NCBI GenBank assembly: GCA_039924425.1 | Contig: JBDTAX010000098.1 | Coordinates: forward strand, 1 to 14,118 | Length of the DNA: 14,118 nt | Source: GCA-003244245 sp039924425 | Lineage (GTDB): Bacteria > Actinomycetota > Actinomycetes > Mycobacteriales > Pseudonocardiaceae | Reading direction: 5' to 3' | Part shown: positions 6,525 to 12,395 of the stretch, in pieces | How the letters are laid out: each line of letters begins with the position of its first letter | How positions within the stretch are numbered: the first letter of the stretch is position 1 | Translations under genes and position numbers: made by a program | Notes under the pieces: model-generated | What the model was told of the DNA's origin: nothing | Databases searched by the model: none | What the model saw: only the letters and a program-made list of their open reading frames with translations

Positions 6525-7975
6525 CAGTCGCCGTGCTCGACCAGTTGCGCGCCGCGCTGCCACCCGGTGAGTGCGAGGGATTCGACATCTCCGCACTCGA
6601 CCGGCTGGGGTTGCCGGTCTTCACCGCCGACCACGTCGGACCGGGCACGCCGCCCAGCGGCGGCATCGGCTACGGGTACACGCTCGAGCAGGCCAGCATC
6701 GGCGCGTACGGCGAGCTTGTGGAGTCGCTGCTGCTGCACGGGCACCTCCAGACCCTCACCCCGCGCCGCGCGTCCTACGGGACACTGCGCCGTGAGCTCG
6801 GGAGCGCGGGTGTCGTCGATCCACGGGCGCTCGTGCTCTCGGCCGGCACCGTCGTGGACGATGACCAGCCACGCGACTGGCTGCCCGCGGTGCGCTGGCG
6901 CACCGGCGAGACCGTGCTGCTCCCGGCCGAGTTCTGCGGCTCCGGCACCGCGCATCTGCCGCGCCAGGATCCGGCGGAGCCGCTCATAAAAATGATCACT
7001 AATGGGGACGGGGCGGGCGACACGGCTGAGCGGGCCATCGCCCACGGGCTGCTGGAGTTGCTGCAGCGCGACGGCAACGGCACCGCGTTCCGCGCGCTGG
7101 ACCGCGGCGTCGTCCTGGACCTCGACGACGTCGGTGACCCGATCACGAACGCTGTGCTCGACCGAATCCGGGCGGCCGGGATCGAGGTGCTGGCCAAGCT
7201 CGCGTCGACCCAGTTCGGGATGGCTGACGTGTATGTGGTCGGCATTGACCACGACCCGGCCACCGAGCCGCTCGCCATCCCGGCCTGCGGCGAGGCGGTG
7301 CACCCCGACCGGGAGTTCGCCCTGCGCAAAGCGCTGCTGGAGTACGCCTCGGCCCGCTCGCGCAGAGTGTTCATGCACGGGCCGCTGGAGCGGTTGCGCC
7401 CGCTTGCGCCGGAGTCCTACTGGGCCCGTGAGCGCACCCTGCCGGTGTCACCGCAGGAGCCTCGGGCGCTGACGGCGATGCGGGACTGGTCCCGGCGCAC
7501 CCCCGCTGAGCTGCTCGCGCTGCTGGAACCGAGCGTGTTCTCGCGGCACTCACGCGTGGCGTTCTCCGAGCTGCCCACCGTCGGGCCGGGATCCCTGGAC
7601 GACCCGGCCGAGCTGCTCGACGAGCTGCTCACCCGGCTGGCGGATTTCGACGTGCTGGTCGTGCTCGCGCCGGGCGACGGCGCGGTCGCGGCGAAGGTGA
7701 TCGTGCCCGGGCTGGAGGTCGAGACCATGTCCTACGGGCGGATCGGGGCCCGCGGTGTCAAGAAGCTGATAGCGCACCGGAGCGACCTCGCCGGGCTCGG
7801 CGCGCCACCACACTCGGATGCGGTGCCGGTGGTGCTCACCGCCGAGGGCCGTAACCGGCTCGGCGGCGAGGCCTGGCTCGACCTGGCGGCCGTGGCCCGC
7901 GCCGTCGGGCCGCTCTACCCGCTCTACCGCGAACCCGACCGGCACGCGCTGGCCCGTACGGCGGACACCGCATGA
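6521..7975 (+). CDS. YcaO-domain ATP-dependent enzyme, stand-alone
   Basis: YcaO enzymes use ATP to activate an amide or carbonyl oxygen by phosphorylation, driving azoline, thioamide or amidine formation, mostly on RiPP peptides. This 484-residue protein shows the ATP-binding elements in order: GIGYGYTLEQASIGAYGELVE (in part, residues 48-68), NGDGAGDTAERAIAHGLLEL then LQRDG (161-185), and GEAVHPDREFALRKALLEYA (257-276). The C-terminal core has KVIVPGLEVETMSYGRIGAR. The protein ends in YPLYREPDRHALARTADTA rather than the PxPxP tail of azoline-forming cyclodehydratases. No precursor peptide, E1-like/leader-binding partner, TfuA or dehydrogenase is seen nearby, so the substrate may not be a ribosomal peptide (inference). 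ATG 6521 overlaps the previous stop; its own TGA overlaps the next ATG. Confidence 0.9.
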   Translation: MTVAVLDQLRAALPPGECEGFDISALDRLGLPVFTADHVGPGTPPSGGIGYGYTLEQASIGAYGELVESLLLHGHLQTLTPRRASYGTLRRELGSAGVVDPRALVLSAGTVVDDDQPRDWLPAVRWRTGETVLLPAEFCGSGTAHLPRQDPAEPLIKMITNGDGAGDTAERAIAHGLLELLQRDGNGTAFRALDRGVVLDLDDVGDPITNAVLDRIRAAGIEVLAKLASTQFGMADVYVVGIDHDPATEPLAIPACGEAVHPDREFALRKALLEYASARSRRVFMHGPLERLRPLAPESYWARERTLPVSPQEPRALTAMRDWSRRTPAELLALLEPSVFSRHSRVAFSELPTVGPGSLDDPAELLDELLTRLADFDVLVVLAPGDGAVAAKVIVPGLEVETMSYGRIGARGVKKLIAHRSDLAGLGAPPHSDAVPVVLTAEGRNRLGGEAWLDLAAVARAVGPLYPLYREPDRHALARTADTA

Positions 7976-8844
7976 CGCTGCGCTTCGCCTACAACACCAA
8001 CGGCCTCACCAGCCACCGGCTCGATGACGCCCTCACCCTGCTCGCCGAGTCCGGTTACGACGGGGTCGCACTCACCCTCGACGTCGCCCACCACGATCCG
8101 TTCGCCCCCCAGCTGGCCGCGCGCACCGCCGCGCTCGCCCGGCGCCTGGAGGGACTAGGACTGGCCAGCGTCATCGAGACCGGGGCGCGGTTCCTGCTCG
8201 ATCCGCGACGCAAACACCAACCGACCCTGATCAGCGCGGAAGCCACCGGCCGAGCGCGGCGCGGCGCGTTCCTGCGCACCTGCGTGGACGTCGCGGCGGA
8301 TCTCGGCAGCGAGGCCGTGTCGTTCTGGGCGGGTGTGCCGGCCGCTGGGCTGGACCGTGCGCAGTGCTGGCGCTGGCTCATCGACGGCGTCTCGGGCGTC
8401 CTCGACTACGCCGCGACTCGGGGCGTCACCTGCGCTTTAGAGCCGGAACCGGGGATGCTCGTGGACGACTGCGACGACTGGCGGCGCCTCGCCGACGCTG
8501 TTGCCGGGATCGGTCTGGGCGGGATAGGGCTGGCGCTGGACACCGGCCACTGCATCGTCTCCGGGCCGTACGAACCGGCTGAGGCGGTGCGGGCGTTCGC
8601 GCCGCACCTGGCCGCGTGCGCGGTCGAGGACATGCCACGCGGCCGCCACGAGCACCGGGCACCTGGGGAGGGCGACATGGACCTGCCCGCGGTGCTCGGT
8701 GCGCTCACCGAGGTCGGGTACTCGCGCCTGGTCAGCGTGGAACTCTCGCGGGACTCCCACCGCGCCGACACACTGGTCCCCGCCGCGCTCACCGCGCTGC
8801 GAGCCGCCGAGCTTCAGGGCGCGCAGGCTGGGGCCGGGGCGTGA
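7972..8844 (+). CDS. xylose-isomerase-like TIM-barrel sugar/cyclitol isomerase or epimerase
   Basis: Protein of 290 residues of the AP-endonuclease-2/xylose-isomerase-like superfamily, which includes IolE, IolI and sugar epimerases. Repeating beta-alpha units are visible from LRFAYNTNGLTSHRLDDAL onward. The metal-site pattern is complete: Glu157 in CALEPEPGM, Asp190 and His193 in LALDTGHC, His226/228 with the loop GEGDMDLPAVL, and Glu257 in SVELSRDSH. It should isomerise or epimerise a keto sugar or keto-cyclitol made by the operon's Gfo/Idh enzyme, as IolG and IolI pair in inositol metabolism (analogy, not proof). The ATG overlaps the YcaO stop (ATGA), and its TGA overlaps the glycosyltransferase GTG. 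Confidence 0.88.
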   Translation: MTLRFAYNTNGLTSHRLDDALTLLAESGYDGVALTLDVAHHDPFAPQLAARTAALARRLEGLGLASVIETGARFLLDPRRKHQPTLISAEATGRARRGAFLRTCVDVAADLGSEAVSFWAGVPAAGLDRAQCWRWLIDGVSGVLDYAATRGVTCALEPEPGMLVDDCDDWRRLADAVAGIGLGGIGLALDTGHCIVSGPYEPAEAVRAFAPHLAACAVEDMPRGRHEHRAPGEGDMDLPAVLGALTEVGYSRLVSVELSRDSHRADTLVPAALTALRAAELQGAQAGAGA

Positions 8845-10088
8845 GGATCTGCTTCGTGTCCCGTCGCTACTGGCCGGCCGTGTCCGGGATGAGCGCCTAC
8901 GCCGAGAACCTGCTGCGCCACCTCGTGGGCTCGGGCCACGACGTGACGATGGTGTCGCAGTACCGCGGCGACGCGGCCGGGCGCGCCGTGTACGGCGGTG
9001 GTCCGCCGCCACCCGAGCGGGTGCCCGACGGTGTCGAGGTCGTGGCGCTGGAGTCGCTGGGTGAGCAGGCCGTCGGACGGGGGGAGCCCGCCGACTTCGA
9101 GGCCGACGTGGACACCATGACCCGCACCGTCCTGGAGCTGCACGAACGCAAGCCGTTCGACGTCCTGCACGCGCAGTACGCCTACCCCAACGGGCTGGCC
9201 GTGCTGCGCGCCGCGCGGGCGACCGGGTTGCCGGCGGTGGTGTCGGTGCAGGGGGGTGACGGGCACTGGGTCGGCACCTGCTGCACCACCCACCGGCACC
9301 TCGTCCGGGCGGTGTTCGCCCACGCCCCAGCGCTGCTCATCGGATCGCCGTCGTTCGCGGCCGAGGTGGCGACGCGCCACGGCGTGGACCCGGCGCGCTT
9401 CACGCTTGTACCCGGCGCGACGGACGTGGCGCGCTTCACGCCGCGACACGGCGCCGAGCTCGCCCGCGTCTCCGACCCAGCGGTGCTGCTCTATCACGGC
9501 CGCGTCGACGTCCGCAAAGGCGTGCTCGACCTGCTGGAAGCGGTGCGGTTGCTGCTCACCGACGGGGTCCGGGTGCGGCTGCTGGTGTCGGGAATCGGAC
9601 CGGACACCGCCCTGGTCGGGCAGCGGATCACCGAACTGGGCCTGGCTGTGCACGTCGAGGTGCTCGGCGCGGTGCCGTACGAACGGGCGCACGAGGTGTA
9701 CCGGCGCGGCGAGGTGTTCGTCAGCCCCACCTACGCCGAGGGCTTCTCCAACACGATCCTGGAGGCGATGGCCAGTGGGCTGCCGGTGGTGTCAACCGAT
9801 GTTGTCGGGGTGCGGGACTGCGTGCGGCCCGACGACAACGGCGTCCTCGTGCCGCCGGCCGATCCGGTGGCACTGGCGGCCGGGATCCGCCGGGTGCTCG
9901 CCGAGGACGCGCTGCGACGGCGGATAGCCGAACGTGCGCTCCTCGACGTACACGAGCGGTGGTCGTGGCCGGTGGTGGCCGGGCAGATCACCACGATCTA
10001 CGACCGGCCGGCCGCGGCGCTGCCGGAGATTCCGGACCCACCGATCGACCTGTCCTGCCGCTTCCGGACCGCCCCGCACCTGCTGTGA
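8841..10088 (+). CDS. GT4-family glycosyltransferase (GT-B fold)
   Basis: Retaining-type glycosyltransferase of 415 residues. The N-terminal acceptor domain starts RICFVSRRYWPAVSGMSAYA with the usual small-residue loop. The C-terminal donor domain shows LYHGRVDVRKGVLDLLEAV and the nucleotide-sugar EX7E motif at Glu300-Glu308 within SPTYAEGFSNTILEAMASG. It probably transfers a sugar from an NDP donor to the operon's cyclitol. The MshA step of mycothiol synthesis, where GlcNAc is added to inositol phosphate, is the obvious parallel, but the sequence is not close enough to call it MshA. GTG 8841 overlaps the TIM-barrel stop. Its own stop lies inside an 18-bp repeat that also contains the start of the deacetylase gene. 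Confidence 0.92.
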   Translation: MRICFVSRRYWPAVSGMSAYAENLLRHLVGSGHDVTMVSQYRGDAAGRAVYGGGPPPPERVPDGVEVVALESLGEQAVGRGEPADFEADVDTMTRTVLELHERKPFDVLHAQYAYPNGLAVLRAARATGLPAVVSVQGGDGHWVGTCCTTHRHLVRAVFAHAPALLIGSPSFAAEVATRHGVDPARFTLVPGATDVARFTPRHGAELARVSDPAVLLYHGRVDVRKGVLDLLEAVRLLLTDGVRVRLLVSGIGPDTALVGQRITELGLAVHVEVLGAVPYERAHEVYRRGEVFVSPTYAEGFSNTILEAMASGLPVVSTDVVGVRDCVRPDDNGVLVPPADPVALAAGIRRVLAEDALRRRIAERALLDVHERWSWPVVAGQITTIYDRPAAALPEIPDPPIDLSCRFRTAPHLL

Positions 10089-10142
10089 GCCCCGCGCTTG
10101 CTGTGAACCCCGCGCTTGCTGTGAGCCCCGCGCTTGCTGTGC
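10071..10142 (+). repeat. four 18-bp tandem repeats spanning the GT/deacetylase junction
   Basis: Units run 10071-10088 (GCCCCGCACCTGCTGTGA), 10089-10106 (GCCCCGCGCTTGCTGTGA), 10107-10124 (ACCCCGCGCTTGCTGTGA) and 10125-10142 (ending GTGC). The first three units each end in GTGA: a TGA in the glycosyltransferase frame overlapping a GTG in the deacetylase frame. The fourth keeps the GTG but has lost the stop. In the deacetylase they encode VSPALA, VNPALA, VSPALA. Confidence 0.95.
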
Positions 10143-10903
10143 ACACTGGTGAGGCCGTCGCGGTGAGCCCGCACCTGGACGATGCCGTGTTCTCCGCGGG
10201 CGGGACGATCGCGGCGCTGGTGGCCGCCGGCTGGCGAGTCCGGGTCATCACCTGCTTCACCGCGACGGTGCTCGATCCCACGCCTTTCGCCCCCTCACCA
10301 TTTGCGCTGTCCACCCAGCTCGACAAGGGCATAGCCCCGGACGTCGACTACATGGCGATCCGTCGCGCGGAGGACGCCGCCGCGTGCGCGGTGCTCGGCG
10401 CCGAGCCGGTGCACCTGCTGCTGCCGGAGGCCCCGCACCGCGGCTACGACTGCGCTGCCGCGCTGTTCGCCGGGGTCCGCGCCGACGACACCGTAGGGCT
10501 CGCCCTGCGGGCGGCGCTGGAGGAGCACCTGCGCGGTGCCGACCTGGTGCTCGCGCCACAGGCGATCGGCGACCACGTCGACCATCGCGTCGTCGCCGAG
10601 CTGGTCGCGGCCCTGCGACCGGACGCGCTGTGGTGGCGCGACGCGCCCTACATCCTGCGCCGGCCCGACGCGGTGCGGTGGCACGTCGTTCCGGCGGGGA
10701 CGGAACAGGCCGTCGACATCGGTCCGCACCTCGACACCAAGATCGCCGCCGCCCACTGTTACGCCACGCAACTGGGGTTCCAGTTCGGTGGGCTGGAACA
10801 CGTTGCCGCGCTCCTGCGTGAGCTGGCCGCCACCGAGGCCCGCCGCGTCGGCGCCACCACCCCGAGCGAAGTTCTCACCGGAGTGGCCTCGCGCATAACG
10901 TGA
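10085..10903 (+). CDS. PIG-L/LmbE-family N-acetyl-sugar deacetylase (MshB-like)
   Basis: Zinc-dependent deacetylase of up to 272 residues. The metal motif is SPHLDDAVFSAGG (His30, Asp32, Asp33), with the third ligand region IGDHVDHRVV (164-167). Family members such as MshB and GlcNAc-PI de-N-acetylase remove the N-acetyl group from a GlcNAc attached to inositol, so pairing with the upstream synthase and glycosyltransferase is informative. Four in-frame GTG codons (10085, 10103, 10121, 10139) could start it. I list the first because it overlaps the glycosyltransferase stop, but 10139 lies closest to the conserved domain. An extra TPFAPSPFALS segment near residues 65-76 looks like a degenerate repeat insertion. 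It is the last gene of the operon, with only 15 bp to the convergent epimerase. Confidence 0.9.
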   Translation: MSPALAVNPALAVSPALAVHTGEAVAVSPHLDDAVFSAGGTIAALVAAGWRVRVITCFTATVLDPTPFAPSPFALSTQLDKGIAPDVDYMAIRRAEDAAACAVLGAEPVHLLLPEAPHRGYDCAAALFAGVRADDTVGLALRAALEEHLRGADLVLAPQAIGDHVDHRVVAELVAALRPDALWWRDAPYILRRPDAVRWHVVPAGTEQAVDIGPHLDTKIAAAHCYATQLGFQFGGLEHVAALLRELAATEARRVGATTPSEVLTGVASRIT

Positions 10904-10918
10904 ACCGTCCGGCCTGGT

Positions 10919-11872
10919 CTACTCCCGCAGCGCGCGCACCCAGTCGAGGGTCACGCGCAGCCCGGTGGCCAGCGGAGTCGACTCCGGCAGGTCCAGCTCG
11001 GTGCGCGCCCGGGACACGTCCAGACAGCTCCGCAGCACCTCACCCATCCGGGAGGGCCGGAACTCGGGGGCGAAGTCCCCTGGCGCGGCACCCGCCGCAG
11101 CGGCAACAGCACTGACCAGCTCCAGCACGCTGATCTCACTGCCGGTACCGATGTTGTACCGGTCGTGCTCGAGGGCGGGCGCGGTCGCCGCAGCGAGGTT
11201 GGCGGCCACGACGTCGCCGACGAACACGTAGTCCCGGGTCTGCTTGCCGTCGCCGAACACCGTCGGACGTCCACCGGCGAGCACCCGGTCGCAGAACAGC
11301 GCGATGACTCCGGCGTCACCAGCGGGGTCTTGGCGCGGCCCGTACACGTTGCCATAACGAAGAGTCACGACATCGAGATCGTGCGCGGACCGGAACCACG
11401 CCCCGTACTCCTCCACGGTTCGCTTGCTCAGCCCGTACGCCGACAACGGCCGGGCCGGTTCAGTCTCCGGAGTCGGCACGACTGGCGTCTCGCCGTAAAT
11501 CGCGCCCCCGGTCGAGGTGTTCACCACTCGCCTTGCGCCCGCCGCGAGAGCCGCCGTGAAAACGTTCACCGACCCGACCACGTTGACTGCGGCGTCACGG
11601 GCGGGCTCGACCATCGACGCCCGCACGTCGATCTGCGCCGCCAAGTGGAACAGAACGTCCGGGGCGAACCCGGTGACAGCGGTGAGCACCGCGGCGCCAT
11701 CCCGAATGTCGACCCGCTCAAACCGGGCGCCCGCCGCGACGGCGTTGCGCAAATACCGCTCGCGACCGCGGCTCAGATCGTCGAGCACCAGCACCTCGGC
11801 CCCGGCGCACACCAGCCCGTCCACGATGTTCGACCCGATGAACCCAGCCCCACCCGTCACGACCGCCCGCAC
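10919..11872 (-). CDS. NAD-dependent epimerase/dehydratase (UDP-glucose 4-epimerase-like extended SDR)
   Basis: Extended short-chain dehydrogenase of 317 residues acting on a nucleotide sugar. Visible motifs are the NAD loop VVTGGAGFIGSNIVDGL, the acidic LDDLSRGRERYL that selects NAD, HLAAQIDVRASM, the catalytic Ser/Thr region NTSTGGAIYGE, the YxxxK pair in SAYGLSKRTVEEYG, LRYGNVYGPRQDP and YNIGTGSEISVLELV. GalE-type 4-epimerase is the best guess; a 4,6-dehydratase is less likely because the usual DE pair is not seen near the Ser/Thr. The GTG start at 11872 is preceded by a G-rich GGGTGGGG stretch. It is convergent with the operon and could supply an epimerised sugar donor to the glycosyltransferase (inference). 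Confidence 0.9.
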   Translation of the reverse strand: MRAVVTGGAGFIGSNIVDGLVCAGAEVLVLDDLSRGRERYLRNAVAAGARFERVDIRDGAAVLTAVTGFAPDVLFHLAAQIDVRASMVEPARDAAVNVVGSVNVFTAALAAGARRVVNTSTGGAIYGETPVVPTPETEPARPLSAYGLSKRTVEEYGAWFRSAHDLDVVTLRYGNVYGPRQDPAGDAGVIALFCDRVLAGGRPTVFGDGKQTRDYVFVGDVVAANLAAATAPALEHDRYNIGTGSEISVLELVSAVAAAAGAAPGDFAPEFRPSRMGEVLRSCLDVSRARTELDLPESTPLATGLRVTLDWVRALRE

Positions 11873-12004
11873 GGCCCCACCCTACCGAAACAAGGTCCAC
11901 CAGGTCGGTCTGATCACTCTCCGGCTAGGCTCACTAAGCCAACGAAGCCGCTGCCGCATGTGCTCGTCATGCGCGCAGGTCTGACGGGAGAGCAAGGAGA
12001 GCGA
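11873..12004. other. intergenic boundary between the sugar cluster and the lower-GC island
   Basis: This 132-bp gap lies upstream of both the minus-strand epimerase and the plus-strand HEPN gene. It contains a weak hairpin, GGCT-CACTA-AGCC (about 11928-11940), and a TAGGCT that could be a -10 box for the HEPN gene, with no convincing -35. No attachment site, tRNA or inverted terminal repeat was recognised. Base composition starts to fall here. Confidence 0.4.
11994..11999 (+). promoter_or_regulatory. Shine-Dalgarno that decides the HEPN gene start
   Basis: AAGGAG lies 5 nt before GTG 12005, which is in frame with the HEPN protein. The upstream in-frame ATG at 11969 has no such site, so GTG 12005 is the preferred start. 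Confidence 0.7.
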
Positions 12005-12394
12005 GTGTTTGAAGATGTTGCTCTCGCCAGAGCGAGAGAGTCGACACTCCTGCGGCGGCACGGACACTCTTGTGCGGCTGTCTACCTTGCTGGCTATGTG
12101 GTTGAGTGTCGCCTGAAGACTCTCTTGGACCGCCAGGGCAAGAAATTCTCACGATCAGGCAGGGAGGGCCACGATCTTGTTGGGCTATGGGATGCAGCAG
12201 GGCTGAGATGCCAGGACTTGTCGGGTCACAAGCGGGAGTTCATCCAGTTCTGGAAAACCGCATTGAGATACGAGGCCGCGCTCCCGCCGGAAATTGATGT
12301 TGAAAACCTATTGAGAGGAGGGACGGAGCTGGCTGGGATGGTGGCGATTCGAATAAGGCACGCTCGTCCAGTCCGAGGCGGAAGGCGGCCGTAA
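12005..12394 (+). CDS. HEPN-domain protein
   Basis: Small protein of 129 residues (141 if started at ATG 11969). The helix SCAAVYLAGYVVECRLKTLL is the characteristic ECxLK-type segment of one HEPN family, followed by GREGHDLVGLWDAAGL and a FWKTALRYEAALP segment seen in the same family's second helical pair. HEPN proteins include toxin and defence RNases (RxxxxH motif) and non-catalytic adaptors. I do not see a clear RxxxxH, so catalysis cannot be claimed. The gene ends 1 nt before the GTG of the large ATPase, indicating a two-gene unit. Codon use is less GC-biased than in the sugar operon, consistent with recent acquisition. Family call is fair; role as effector or adaptor of the ATPase is inference. 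Confidence 0.75.
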   Translation: MFEDVALARARESTLLRRHGHSCAAVYLAGYVVECRLKTLLDRQGKKFSRSGREGHDLVGLWDAAGLRCQDLSGHKREFIQFWKTALRYEAALPPEIDVENLLRGGTELAGMVAIRIRHARPVRGGRRP

Positions 12395-12395
12395 G

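Noticed and set aside
5301..6596. Minus-strand ORF of 431 residues
   Set aside because: Antisense to the oxidoreductase and MBL genes, which carry clear motifs on the plus strand.
10071..10142. CRISPR-like array
   Set aside because: Units are directly adjacent without spacers and keep a coding frame; these are tandem repeats.
8841..10903. Assignment as mshA-mshB of mycothiol synthesis
   Set aside because: The glycosyltransferase N-terminus does not look like MshA, and no MshC or MshD genes are present; only the chemical logic is parallel.
11165..11968. Plus-strand extension of the HEPN frame upstream of 11969
   Set aside because: Lies antisense to the epimerase, whose motifs are unmistakable; the real HEPN start has its own ribosome site at 11994-11999.
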